Positions 20,235-30,679 of a stretch of 64,000 nucleotides of DNA are shown one piece after another. Source of the DNA: Lepidodermella squamata (lineage: Eukaryota; Gastrotricha); contig JBLDXI010000029.1 in the NCBI GenBank assembly GCA_047495785.1, forward strand, positions 1,302,001-1,366,000. The letters are read 5' to 3'. The notes below the pieces were generated by a model. The model saw nothing but the letters and a program-made list of their open reading frames with translations. It ran no database searches and was not told the origin of the DNA. How positions within the stretch are numbered: the first letter of the stretch is position 1; every line of letters begins with the position of its first letter. Both the position numbers and the translations under genes were made by a program.

Positions 20235-20597
20235 TCAGTTTCCATCGTTGCGATGAATGAAGCTACGGAAAAACTGAGCCGGTGATCGTGGAGATGGACT
20301 CAAGTCTTTCACGGTACGGTATTTGTTCCGCCTTCGCTCCTCGCGCTCCTTCTGCCTCTGTAGCTTCCTCATTTGCTTCTTAGAGCTAATCAAATTTCCA
20401 ACCTCCGATTGCGCGTCCAGCTCGTCGAGAATCGCCGTTAGTTCGGGCGAGACACCGTTCCATAGCGTAGCACGATCGGTCTCTTCTGGATCATTTTCAA
20501 GGAAAATGAGATCACCAGCGTAAGTATCCGGATCTTCAGCTACTGCCATGTAGCCAACCAATACTGCAAAAGTAATAGCGACGAAAAGAATTTGCAT
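20235..20597 (-). CDS. Small secreted protein, PAQFFR family
   Basis: 120 aa. Signal MQILFVAITFAVLVGYMAVA. Acidic pro-region (DLIFLENDPEETDR), basic coiled segment (KLQRQKEREERRRNK), then PRSPAQFFRSFIHRNDG at the C-terminus. It is clearly paralogous to the gene at 19426. A TTTACAG lies shortly before the ATG. Single exon. Confidence 0.75.
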   Translation of the reverse strand: MQILFVAITFAVLVGYMAVAEDPDTYAGDLIFLENDPEETDRATLWNGVSPELTAILDELDAQSEVGNLISSKKQMRKLQRQKEREERRRNKYRTVKDLSPSPRSPAQFFRSFIHRNDGN

Positions 20598-21956
20598 AAC
20601 TCAGAACTCCTGTAAAGGCAGCTAATTAATTTCGACCTAGCATGAACCAAAATTATATAATTCGAAAATGTATGTTTGCAAAAAAATCGAATATCGTTTT
20701 CAGAGCGGACGTACGAATTGATGCTGGATGGTTAAAAGCTTAACTCGCAACATGTTACTATTCAGGTATCGTATAAACTAGCGAAGGCAACTTTGATGAT
20801 AGAGTGAATTACGTATGAGATTTCTAGATTTTATAGTGCAACCATGGCACCAATTTATTTTTAGGCCTTTGCAGCCACACGTGAACTATTGTTATGGGCT
20901 TAATGCTTATTACGTTTGCAGGTCGGGGAGCAAGGAGCAACTCTGAAACTTAAATTATGCTGCTTCATGCGGGGGTCCAATCAAAGTGAGCCGTAATATT
21001 GTTGGATTAAAAAGTTAGGACATAGTATTAGATCACGAGGCTGAAACGAAAAAGGGCTATGTTACTACAGCTGGACGCCTTTGGGGTGTTTTGATCGTAT
21101 AGGAAGCCCCCGAAATATATGATTCAACGGAGTACGTGGGAAGCACGCCGTAAAAAAAAAGACAACTGGAAATAAAGGATAATAAGAAGGAAAAAGAAGA
21201 AGAATCATGTTAAACAGAAAACCTGGCGAAGAGGATTTTGAAATCTAAATCATTCCCAATTTTCAATTAGATGAATGGTTTTAATTTTTGAAAATAAATG
21301 ATGCAGAATTGTTACTCGATCGGAAATTTTACTAATATAATGCATACAACGTGGATTCTCCAACTGTGTGGGTGGATGAGAGTCCTTCATCGCTTGCCTT
21401 CGGCCACTTCAACAAACGGACGCGGTCTAGACGCTTGTCGGGCTGACTAAAACTACTATCACTATTATTATTATTAGGAATTTAGAGGCTTAAAGAGATA
21501 AATGTCTCCAAATCAGCGACTTCTGAAATACTTAAAAAGAGTGTCAACATCTAATAATAGAAGCTTTGATTTTATTAAGGCACTGAAGGAGTACTTTATT
21601 CCCGTGATGCCCCCTGGCGAAATGCGTAGTAGTTGTATCCAGGCTTTGCTCAATTCCGTAGTTTGGCAAATAACAATAAATTCCGTGAGCATCCGCTGAA
21701 TAGTCACTATATCAATAACAAACTTCAAATACGTAGGACGTAGGATGAGTAAACTTTTATCACTCCTACCTCATGGACTCCTATTACTCCGCACAGGAGC
21801 GGTTCAAAATTCATCGTCTTAACCTGGATTACTCAAATTACCCAGAGACAAAACCGTTCTCACATTTAATTTAATTTATTAACATCGATAAATTATGCAT
21901 TGAAATAATTTGTTAAGATGCATCATAAGCAGTGACTCCTCTACCTATTTCCGTGT
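20598..21956. other. Intergenic with a short ATT microsatellite
   Basis: 1.36 kb between two PAQFFR-type genes. It has a small (ATT)n run near 21461-21476 and the orphan AFGHFNKR frame listed separately. The open frames at 21502-21728 on both strands lack signals and look like chance. Confidence 0.4.
21336..21446 (+). pseudogene. Orphan AFGHFNKR frame, possible relic of the GAFGxFG family
   Basis: An open plus-strand stretch of 36 codons without an ATG reads DESPSSLAFGHFNKRTR before a TGA at 21444. The seven residues AFGHFNK (21396-21416) match the gene at 24905 exactly. No signal-peptide exon was found upstream. It may be the last exon or relic of a family member outside the main array, or coincidence. 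Confidence 0.35.
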
Positions 21957-22347
21957 CTAAGGCTTTCGAGGGTTGCCTTTCGGTTTTCGCGACAAACCTA
22001 AATAATTTCGGAAATGCTGCGCCGGAGTGTGAACGCCTGAAGCGTGCAGTTGATCAATGTATTCAGAATTTGCAGAAGACCGGTCTCTCCTGGCGGAGGA
22101 AGAAGTGTCCGCTTTCTTCCTCTTCACCGTTCGCAGCGCCTGTCCGGCTATGTGTCTCCAGACGATGGGCCTCCGTGGCACAGAAGTCATTCCATCCGCT
22201 TCCGCGTAGTCCTAAAATGAAGGTTCAAAATTAAAAATGGTGTGATATTTTTTCCCGAGAGTTTCTGACCCAATAGTCGTTGACAGAGAAAACTGCTTGG
22301 AAACTCAAAGCAAACAGCAACAAATAGCAGACAGGGTTCCTCAACAT
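21957..22347 (-). CDS. Small secreted protein, AQHFR box, two exons
   Basis: Two exons: 22270-22347 (signal peptide MLRNPVCYLLLFALSFQAVF) and 21957-22211, with a 58-nt intron ending TTTTAG. The join keeps frame, and the product is 110 aa. The C-terminus HTPAQHFRNYLGLSRK matches the PAQFFR box of 19426 and 20235, again after a basic region. It is the rightmost minus-strand family member and the only one for which I find an intron. Confidence 0.7.
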
Positions 22348-22927
22348 TTGAGTCGCAAATTGTGTAAGAATAAAAAATTACAGACTGAGCTGGAAAATCC
22401 GAGTTGCACAACAAGTGTTGATTAGCCAATTTGTATTTCTATCAACGGAATTTTAATCAGACATATGACGAAATACTTTTGCTCCGCGATGAGTAATGCT
22501 TTATGGCTCGATAACTTCAATATCCGCATTAGGCAAAAATGTATTGCAACGCCTGCAAAACAAACACGCGGGGATTAGTATCTTGTTTGGCCAAGCGTGG
22601 CGAAGGGCCATGAGAAAAGATATATTTTGACCCATCATGATTTTTCATTCACATTAGCAATGATTTCATCTCCAGGGGTATCATGTGTCACATGTTTACG
22701 TGTGACAAACTCGTGGCCATCAATTGATATAACAAAAGGAAACGCGAATCTTCATTTTATTTGATCGATAATATTCATAAATCCATTCCCCGCGGAGATT
22801 TTGCGTAATAGGGGGCCGTAAATCTCACTTCATCCTCCATCATCTCAATTTGCAGGACGTCATTATCATGGCTAAGTCGGTGATTCTTCGCAAAAAACGG
22901 CTGCCACCGATAGTCGATAGCAAAATA
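22348..22927. other. Spacer between peptide gene and globin
   Basis: About 580 bases holding the divergent promoters of the AQHFR gene and the first globin gene. In-frame codons run upstream of the globin start to 22850 but are read as 5' UTR because the MG acylation start is at 22928. Confidence 0.4.
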
Positions 22928-23818
22928 ATGGGCAACGACTGCTGTGGCCGCATTTTTGGCAACGAATGGCCTGATCGAAGGGAGAGCACCGTTTCGGGAA
23001 CCTCCTTAATCAACAACCTCCCCAATGTACTTGGCGTCTGGGCTGCTGCGAAGAAAGAAGTTCCGATACCTCACGCTGATGTTTGCCTAGAAAGACTTAG
23101 GAATCACCTGAGCTACAGTGCCCCGAGTGTTAATCACAACCAACAACCCCCGTCTTCCCCATTCATGGCCTACCACAACACTGTGATAGCTCTAAGTACC
23201 ACTGCCAAGTCGAGGACAAGCATTTGCCACCAGGCCCTTCAAAGGCCCACCGATTCAACTGCAGGAGAGGTGGATTTGCAGCTGATTAGTCAAGCTACAG
23301 GCAGTTGTAATTCGCATTCATTCTCTGACCACGAAATTCGAGCCCTTGTTTCAAGTTACGAGCCAGTTCTAAAACACGACAGGCGGCAAATTGCTTGGCT
23401 TATGCATGATAGGTAAAAGACTTCGATTCTAGAACTTATCATTAGCTTTTCTATTTATAGAATTATGGAGCTTAAAGGCCTTTCTAGCATCATTCTACAC
23501 CAGGCTCATCTGTACGAAGGCTTCTCCTACTTCCGCCTGTGCCAAATGGTGATGGTGACCGTGGATGAGAGTTTGAAACGCCTAAACAATCTCAGCCTGT
23601 TACAAGACTACATCAGCTGGCTGAAAACTTATCACCTGCATGAACACGCTGTTTCAGCCAACATGATGTGCTACGTACTTCAAGCAGTTCAACCTGTTAT
23701 TATCCGTTTTGTTATCGCGAAGAGTCACGGTGAAAACGAGACAAACATTTTACAGACAGTCGCGAGTTGGCAAAAGTTTTTCGCATACCTAAGTGCCTTG
23801 CTTTTATCCACGATTTAA
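22928..23818 (+). CDS. Divergent globin-like protein with N-terminal acylation motif
   Basis: Two exons, 22928-23412 and 23461-23818, with a 48-nt intron; the join reads WLMHDR-IMELKG. 280 aa. The ATG at 22928 gives MGNDCCGR, a classic N-myristoylation plus cysteine-palmitoylation start, so it is preferred to the in-frame ATG at 22868. The C-terminal ~150 residues look globin-like: SDHEIRALVSSYEP as A-helix, LKRLNNLSLLQDYISWLKTY-HLHEH as the E/F region with a candidate proximal His, and TVASWQKFFAYLSALL as the H-helix. Membrane-bound sensor or redox globins are known in nematodes. Sequence is very divergent, so the fold is an inference. Confidence 0.6.
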
Positions 23819-24079
23819 GGTGAATTCGGCTATGAATAGCTTGAAGAACGTGCAACACCCACTAATAAAGTAACCACGACAGGAAGATCCGTGATTTCCC
23901 TCCTCTCAGCGTTGATTGTAATCGAAGTGCACTTACTTGGGTCACTCGTGAGCGTAAACACGCATCCTATCGTGAATTAATCCGGATGGAAATTTGACAC
24001 TCCAGACCATGCCGGCTGGACGCGTTATAAAAAGATGAGCGCTGATACATTTCGAGGCATTTCGAAATTTTTCATTAAC

Positions 24080-24725
24080 ATGGGAGCCACTTCTTCATCT
24101 TCACTGGGTAGGAAAAACAGTCTATTTCGAAAAAACAGCATCTTTGGCCGGCTGAGACGGGTCAAAAGCAACTCGAGACAATCAGAATGCGACCTCTTCC
24201 CAGATTACAGGCCTTCGGAGGGTAGTGATGCCTATTTTTCTCCTGGGGAAATAAGCTTACTACGTTGCAGTTTTGCTGAAATTTCCGAGGAAGAAATACA
24301 GTGCCTTACTGGAGCTATTTTCGAAGAGTAAGTCAATTGACGAATTGATAAATTTCGAATTTCTATCTTTTCAAATTTTCAGATTGATCATTTTCGAAAA
24401 AAATTTGAAGCTTGCTGGAGCTTGCATGGAAGCTGATCAATTATCAATTCTGTTAATGGAAACGATAAACCACCTTCTAGCAAGCATCGAAAGTCCCAGT
24501 AATCTGCAAATGCAGATTAGCGAAATGAAAACTCGGAATAAGCAGATGCATAATCTATCAGGCGAAATCACGGCGCTTTCCCTGAAGATTGTCTCCCCGA
24601 TTTTCGAGCAGGGTTTCCACATCGGCGAGAATTCTGACCTAGGTCTAGAAAGTGATGACAGCATAAGCCGGTGCTGGATGAAATTCCTGGGCTACATCAG
24701 CGAGTTGTTCTCATCCTCGATTTGA
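24080..24725 (+). CDS. Divergent globin-like protein, second copy
   Basis: Two exons, 24080-24327 and 24383-24725, with a 55-nt intron ending AAATTTTCAG; 196 aa. The start at 24080 gives MGATSSSS, again an N-myristoylation pattern, then a basic Ser/Asn stretch (RKNSLFRKNSIFGRLRR) suited to membrane contact. The body begins SPGEISLLRCSFAEI and ends WMKFLGYISELFSSSI, matching the neighbour's A- and H-helix positions. A His in the F-helix place is less clear (KQMHNLSG), so haem binding is uncertain. Tandem paralog of 22928. Confidence 0.5.
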
Positions 24726-24904
24726 AACCTCAAAACTTCATTTCGCAGTCATAATGAGCTTTCAATTAATAAATTTGAAGATTAACAGCATGGCTTCGTT
24801 TTTTAAAGACTTTTTAGCAGGACATAAGCAGGACACGCCCCCTGAATAGCAGTAGTATAAATTTCCCACCTTTCATCAACAGCTCTTACAAACTTTCCTC
24901 GAAT

Positions 24905-25141
24905 ATGATTCAAATAAGATTTTTACTCTTGTTGATTTCCTTTCTCGCCGTAATCGCCTACTCGCGAACGGAACTGTTGTCACGCGCAGACGATTCTAGT
25001 CACGACTTTGCTATGCGAAAGCGATTTGGAGCGTTTGGACACTTCAACAAAGGCAGCAAGTTTGCTATCATTGCAGACATCATGAACGATCAACATCAAT
25101 ACGATCACAATGAAGATGAAACGCACCATCTGGAAGATTGA
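24905..25141 (+). CDS. GAFGxFG-family peptide precursor (member 1)
   Basis: 78 aa: signal peptide (MIQIRFLLLLISFLAVIAYS), short acidic spacer (ADDSSHDFAM), RKR, then FGAFGHFNKGSKFAI and an acidic/His tail (NEDETHHLED). A TATAAA box is at about 24857. It shares ELLSR, the AMxKR site, GAFGHF and ETHH with the next gene, so the pair are recent duplicates. Processing at KR would expose the conserved motif. Confidence 0.75.
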   Translation: MIQIRFLLLLISFLAVIAYSRTELLSRADDSSHDFAMRKRFGAFGHFNKGSKFAIIADIMNDQHQYDHNEDETHHLED

Positions 25142-25373
25142 CTTTAGTACCGAGAAAACATTCCTGAAATAGAGTGCATTAGCCATTATTGCAACTTTGA
25201 ATCATGGAATTTCGCCAATTTTTAATCAAGGGGATTGATGACTAATAAATGGGAGAAAGCACCTACGATGGTACCACGCTTTGTGCTTAAAAGGAGTCGC
25301 AGTTCTCTTGAAGGGCACAATTTTCGAATCAAACCTCTTTTTCAGCCAGTTCCTTAGACAGGATAAGCGCATA

Positions 25374-25631
25374 ATGTCGATAACTCGATTTTCCGTTATT
25401 TTCGCAATTTGTCTGGCTCTTTTGATTGCCGTCATTAACGCAGAGCTGTTATCCCGTATTGACGAGTCAAACGACAATGGGAATCGTGTTTACGAAGATT
25501 TCTACGCCATGAAAAAGCGAGCTGGGGCGTTCGGGCATTTCGGCCATGGTAGCAGGTTCGTGTTCAATGTTGGCGGTGACAATCATGGCGATCACCATAT
25601 GGAGTCAGAAACCCACCATGTTTTCGAATAG
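25374..25631 (+). CDS. GAFGxFG-family peptide precursor (member 2)
   Basis: 85 aa from the ATG at 25374 (MSITRFSVIFAICLALLIAV, cut near INA). Acidic spacer, AMKKR, then AGAFGHFGHGSRFVFNVGG and a His/acidic tail (MESETHHVFE). The in-frame sequence upstream of the chosen ATG contains a TTTTTCAG and no signal start. Closest relative is the gene at 24905. Confidence 0.75.
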   Translation: MSITRFSVIFAICLALLIAVINAELLSRIDESNDNGNRVYEDFYAMKKRAGAFGHFGHGSRFVFNVGGDNHGDHHMESETHHVFE

Positions 25632-26248
25632 GTGTAATGAACCGACTATCATCTGCACGCTTTGTGAATTTTCATAAGTATTATTGTCATTTTTTTAATT
25701 GTCGCCAGATACTTGCGCAAGTTATCGCACTTCAATTTCAGTAAACGAGTAACAGTTCTCTTATTTATGTTTTGACCACAAGCAGGTGGAGGTATTTATT
25801 ATGAAGTTGGGAATAAAATGGTAGAATCAATTGAACTTAAAACACTTCAAGGCAGAATCATTAATCCAATTCTATTAACCAACTCAGCCTGGCAAAGTTT
25901 GAGCAAATCAATTACGGCCCTCGCAAAAAACCTCAGACAAAGTCATTCTGAATAGCGTGGAGGTAATAAATTATTTGTGAAGAGGTCCTGATATAGGGCT
26001 ATTTTATAAGGTGGCTGTGTCGAGGGCATAATGAAACTATGAACTCGATTCCTGACAGCGCATGATCGAATAGCTAGCCCCGAGCCATACTACGCGCTTC
26101 CTGAAATTCGATAAGCGATTCGTTCTACTTATCCTCTCTTAGGAGGAAGACAATTCTACAGTATATATAATATAAGGAATAACAAAAGTAAGTTGTTCAT
26201 TTTGTTGAAATTTCTTCAAGCTGGTTATTTTGCTTTTCGTTCAGAAAT
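25632..26248. other. Intergenic spacer in the peptide array
   Basis: About 620 bases, AT-rich. A TATATATAATATAAGG stretch at about 26161-26176 is the likely core promoter of the next gene. No coding content seen. Confidence 0.4.
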
Positions 26249-26515
26249 ATGGAGTTTTCACACTCGAAACTTTTCGTAACAATGTTGATCCTAGCAGCAC
26301 TGGTCGCTGCCTCTCACTCTGCGGCTATCATTGACGACGAAGCATTTCTCGCTAGCAAACGTTTTGCTTTCGGCCATTTCGGAAAGGCTGGCGTTTCGCC
26401 ACTGGTCAACACCGAGGGCGGTGGATTCATGCAGACGATGCAGCGCGGCCTTGATAATTCAGCGGAATTCAACGAGATCGAAGATGAAGACGAAAATAGG
26501 CATTTAGTCAACTGA
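26249..26515 (+). CDS. GAFGxFG-family peptide precursor (member 3)
   Basis: 88 aa. Signal peptide MEFSHSKLFVTMLILAALVA, cut near SHS. Spacer IIDDEAFLAS, KR, then FAFGHFGKAGVSPLVN and an acidic tail (NEIEDEDENRHLVN). The motif lacks the first Gly-Ala but keeps FGHFG. GTTCAG lies just before the ATG. AATAAA follows near 26553. Confidence 0.75.
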   Translation: MEFSHSKLFVTMLILAALVAASHSAAIIDDEAFLASKRFAFGHFGKAGVSPLVNTEGGGFMQTMQRGLDNSAEFNEIEDEDENRHLVN

Positions 26516-27629
26516 TATCTTGATTTGAAGCAAATGCGAAGATGTTCTCAAAATAAAATACTTACCGTTGTAATACATGTTTTGGTTGACGCAAATTTAC
26601 GGTATAATTCACTCGAGTGGGATCGGAGCAAATGAATTAATCAAATGGCTGAATTAATAGCTGGTAGCTATTACTGATATTGCATTAATTATTTGTGGCA
26701 TATGCTGAAACATGTGCGACCAAATTTCCAGCTATGAAGTTGCGATACCTCTGCTTCTCGAGGGCTCCGTTCATTATTAAACCAGTGGGCGATGCGAATT
26801 GCAAAACCTGTCAACAACAATACTTGGTGTCATCCACATGTTCATTGATCAGCAATATCCGAAATGTTGTTTTTTTGCAATGCGGAAATTACGGATACAG
26901 ATGTTTTTTGCTCTTTGCTCTGAAACTCCAAAAACCGACATTTTTCGATTAAAGCATACAGTGACAACTTCGATTAGATACTCGATATAATGAGACACAG
27001 AACTTAGCAGGGAATTCTTGTCGGCGGATGACAGATTTTCCCTCGTGAGTCCTAAAAATGGGACAACTCGATTAGATGCATAGGAAACTGTCTGCCAATC
27101 TCCTAGATTTCTTGGTAACTCGGAACTCACCAAGGGCTGCCATGATGCAGCATCGTAAGGTGGATTTGTCTGAGATTAATGCCCTTAAATGCGACTGTGT
27201 GTTTACAGGAGCGGAAGGAGGGTGCGATGCAGAATTTTATCGGCGCCTTAGTGCAATTGCCACTTGAGGTCGCTTTGTAGGGCCTAACATTTCCGCTACG
27301 CACATGAACATCACAAACATTGCCAGATTCCTGGCTGTTGTAGCCGCCCATACGCGAAAAATTCGCTGCAGCGGATGCGCGACGCAAAAAAGAATTAGCG
27401 TGGTTTTAAGTGATTACTTAAGGCCGAAGACACAACGCAGAGTAGCATTTTAATTGTTATAACACCACGCGCTATTCAATTTCGCTTCCGTTTTGATTCA
27501 TCGCGAAGGCGCTCGACACGACACGATCACCCTACGCCTTTTTTTGCGAAAATTTGTTATTATTGCCATTGTATTTCTACTCTTAACTATAAAGTATAGA
27601 ATTTTACATCTGCCTTCACTTTACACATT
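26516..27629. other. Intergenic, no firm gene
   Basis: 1.1 kb. A minus-strand frame near 27240-27390 has a short hydrophobic stretch (NLAMFVMFMCVAEMLG) followed by basic residues and might be part of a further secreted gene, but no complete model was found. A TATAAA box near 27589 serves the next gene. Confidence 0.35.
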
Positions 27630-28037
27630 ATGGCTGTAACTAAGTCGACCTGGTTATTGAGCTTAGCAGTTCTGGCAGTCGTTTTGGTTGCGTATGCAAC
27701 TGCTGAGGAGGATGCACCCGATTGGCCCTTGTTCGCTTTCAAGAGGAGCATCGCCGCTTTCAGCCGTCATGCAACGAAAAACAGCCGTGTGAGACCAGAA
27801 TCGGCCAGACGCCCATCAGGCCGCAATAACGGAATTTACAATAGATTAAAGACCAGCCCGTTCGAAGACGAGGATGACGATGAAGAAGAAGAATTTGATG
27901 GGCCAATGAAACGAGAGGCTTTCTTCGACCTGTACTCCGGTGGCTTAGTCGACGACGCAGCAGCTCAGTTTGAGGCGACTAGACAACAAGGCCAGGCTCG
28001 CAAGTTCGGCATCGGCAACGCTCGTGTTCTCGGCTGA
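27630..28037 (+). CDS. Peptide precursor, diverged relative of the GAFGxFG family
   Basis: 135 aa. Signal peptide MAVTKSTWLLSLAVLAVVLV, cut near TAE. Acidic spacer, FKR, then SIAAFSRHATKNSRVR, where IAAFSRH stands where other members have GAFGxF. Later there is a long acidic block (EDEDDDEEEEF), a second MKR followed by EAFFDLYSGG, and a basic end. It may release two peptides. TATAAAG upstream. Confidence 0.65.
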   Translation: MAVTKSTWLLSLAVLAVVLVAYATAEEDAPDWPLFAFKRSIAAFSRHATKNSRVRPESARRPSGRNNGIYNRLKTSPFEDEDDDEEEEFDGPMKREAFFDLYSGGLVDDAAAQFEATRQQGQARKFGIGNARVLG

Positions 28038-28599
28038 GGCGATCCTGACAGTGAATTGCGTGTTTTAATCTCAGTTTATGATTTCGCATTTAGCATAGTA
28101 TTTTCTTCAACGTCAACTTCTGCGAGGAATAGCGTGTTCTTTGACAGATATCACGGCAGCTTATTAAAATCAGTTAAAATAAAAATGTGGATGATCAATA
28201 TTGCGATTTGTTTCTCCAGGTGATCACTTTGAATGATTAATTTGGCCGAAATGCACTTTTAGACGGATGAAATCACTAAAATTTAAATATAGACGGTCGG
28301 TGGAAGGTGAGAGGCGTTATCAAAATACCATGAATTTTTAATTACCCAGTCATTTTAATTCACACAAACAAGCTGCCGAAGTCTTGAAGCGCGATGTGTC
28401 AGCACTCCAAAATATATCTATCATCCGTGCGAATCCTGTCATCGATGAAGCACGCGTTTTAATAGGGGTCAAATTGATCATCGATGCGGAAGGAAATTCG
28501 AATTTCTAGACCCCGTAAAATGTATATCGTAGGATTATTCACACATTAATTGATTTACGCTTTTAACGGTAGATATTTTTGTCGAGAAATATTATCAAC
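28038..28599. other. Intergenic spacer in the peptide array
   Basis: About 560 bases with the 3' end of the previous gene (AATAAAAATG near 28180) and the promoter of the next. No gene seen. Confidence 0.4.
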
Positions 28600-28833
28600 A
28601 TGCCAACCTGGAGAATGGCTTTCGTCGCTGTCGCTCTGCTCGCCTTTGTCTTTACATTGCCAACTGAAGCTTCACCTCTGGCGTTTTTGGACAACGTTGA
28701 GAATGCTGAGGATGCTGTTCCGATATTCGAAACCAAGCGAGTTGGTGCTTTCGGAACTTTTGGGATCAATCATCATCGGAACATGGAGAATGAGACTCCA
28801 AACCTGGAAGACGATGATGTAGAATTCTACTGA
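28600..28833 (+). CDS. GAFGxFG-family peptide precursor (member 5)
   Basis: 77 aa from the ATG at 28600 (MPTWRMAFVAVALLAFVFTL, cut near TEA); an in-frame ATG at 28615 is an alternative. Acidic spacer (FLDNVENAEDAVPIFE), TKR, then VGAFGTFGINHHRNM and an acidic tail (PNLEDDDVEFY). Frames in other registers here are shadows. Confidence 0.75.
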   Translation: MPTWRMAFVAVALLAFVFTLPTEASPLAFLDNVENAEDAVPIFETKRVGAFGTFGINHHRNMENETPNLEDDDVEFY

Positions 28834-29753
28834 GCAAACAAACGGGGCCTAGTCAACCATGTCGAATTTGTATATCTATAGTGTCTGCTCAAATTCCATG
28901 GACGACATGAAAAACTTCAAATAATATTCTTGTAATCTCATCGCACTATAGGAAAAGGTATAGCTTTTTAGCTCGACGCCTATCGAAATGCTCTTGCTAA
29001 TAATCTTTTATTCCCATGCCCTTATTCAGCTATTTTTAGCTATTCAGCCATTTTGTGTTAAATCCTTTGATATTAAATCAATATGAATCATCGTTAAATA
29101 GCTAAAACAACTAAATAATGGTACGGAAAATAGAATATCAGCATGAGCATTTTGACGAAATCTAGCTAAAAAGCAAGATTTTTTCCTTGCGGGTATTTAG
29201 CGCTAGGCCGAATGACATTTACATCGCTGACTAAAAAAGCCTCTAAAAAAGCGACATCGTATGATCAATAATTATTTTCTCGAGATATTTTATAAATATT
29301 TTGAAATAAATTTTTAATTTCTGTGAATGCGTCTTTTCCAGTCAATTTCCTATCAGCTGATTTACATCAGTAGTAACATTCCTGGGCATGCCACGAATGC
29401 CGTATAGATCATGTGATCTTTTAATCCGTTTATCGCAGCGAAAGCTGGTTATTGAAGAGGAAAATAGGCCTTGGGCTGGTGGATAAAAAATCAGATTCGT
29501 CCTTACAGCATAATTATACGGGGTATATTGCTCCCACAATCGTGTTGATGTAAGCCTAGCTCACTACTCATTAGGCCGATGTAGCCCATGCCTTGCCGCT
29601 CAGAACACAATATCACATTTCTGTGTGGTCTTCAGATGTCACTTCATTAGAGTAAAAATTACTCTGCGATAAGGATAGGACAAATTAGTCATTTTCAAAT
29701 ATTTACGTTGAATCACTCGCAATTTGATATTGAACCTTCTTTTTAGGCCTTGT
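28834..29753. other. Intergenic spacer, AT-rich
   Basis: 920 bases with several copies of short AGCTATTxAGC-like words near 29020-29110 and 29160. No coding content is supported. Confidence 0.4.
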
Positions 29754-30017
29754 ATGAAGAAAATGGCGAATGGTTACATTGGGTTTGCGGTAACTTTCCT
29801 ACTTGCATCTTGCATCCTGGCAGTGAGCTATAGCGAGCCGTTATTCAAACGGAGCGGCGCTTTCGGAAATTTCGATAAAGTTTACTTTGATCGCCAGGCG
29901 CCGTCACGACTCGCCGGAATCAACACTGGGCTGAGTAGGGGCGCGAGCAGCAACTTCCTGTGGCAAGATCAACCTTTCTCTAACGATATCACCGACTACG
30001 AGGAAGCGAGCGCTTAA
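29754..30017 (+). CDS. GAFGxFG-family peptide precursor (member 6)
   Basis: 87 aa from the ATG at 29754 (a second ATG at 29763 also fits). Signal MANGYIGFAVTFLLASCILA; almost no pro-region, because KR comes right after (SEPLFKR). Then SGAFGNFDKVYFDRQAPS and an acidic tail ending TDYEEASA. The motif keeps GAFGNF but has Asp in place of the last Gly. TTTTTAG lies shortly before the ATG. Confidence 0.75.
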   Translation: MKKMANGYIGFAVTFLLASCILAVSYSEPLFKRSGAFGNFDKVYFDRQAPSRLAGINTGLSRGASSNFLWQDQPFSNDITDYEEASA

Positions 30018-30288
30018 TATTAAAATCACATGAAAACACATGTTTATTATCGTCATTGTAAGCTCTGTCAAGTGTCTCTTTCTTCAATGAAGCTAATGGC
30101 TTATGAAATAAACGGTAGTCTTCGTCAAATTTGCGTCATTCAGAAACCTTTCATTGACAATTTTTCCCAATAATCTGATAATTTATTTATATCCAATATC
30201 GAGATTTACGAGATTTACGACTTTGAATCTCGTTAAAATAGCTTGCGGCTTTCACACCCACTTTATTTGAGACTTTTTTCGAGTTCAC

Positions 30289-30558
30289 ATGGAGTTCAAA
30301 ACAATAGCCATCTCTGCAATGATATGTGTCGTCCTGGTTACGGCCGATCAATCGCCAGCAGCTAATTTAGCTGATTACGGTGACAAATTTTCATTTCTGC
30401 GAAACGAACTAGCAATGGCGGGGGTTAAGCGCCGCAAACGGCCCTTTGGAGCGTTCGGTAATTTCGGAATCGCTGGCATGGGAACAATTTCGTCTCTTGG
30501 CAATGAAGACATAGCGCAGAACTTCGACCACGATTCACACGGCAGCGAGCAGGAGTGA
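30289..30558 (+). CDS. GAFGxFG-family peptide precursor (member 7)
   Basis: 89 aa. Signal MEFKTIAISAMICVVLVTAD. Spacer ending MAGVKRRKR, a polybasic site suited to furin- or PC2-like cleavage, then PFGAFGNFGIAGMGTISS and an acidic/His tail (DHDSHGSEQE). AATAAAA follows near 30625. The full GAFGNFG consensus is present. Confidence 0.75.
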   Translation: MEFKTIAISAMICVVLVTADQSPAANLADYGDKFSFLRNELAMAGVKRRKRPFGAFGNFGIAGMGTISSLGNEDIAQNFDHDSHGSEQE

Positions 30559-30679
30559 AAAGTTGAACATTTGGGAATTAACTCTAATTAACGTAATTTC
30601 CCCGTGAATTCACTACAAATTTCGTAATAAAATCATTCAATTGTTTTTCAATTACCCAGTATTTTTCCTCATTAATAAA

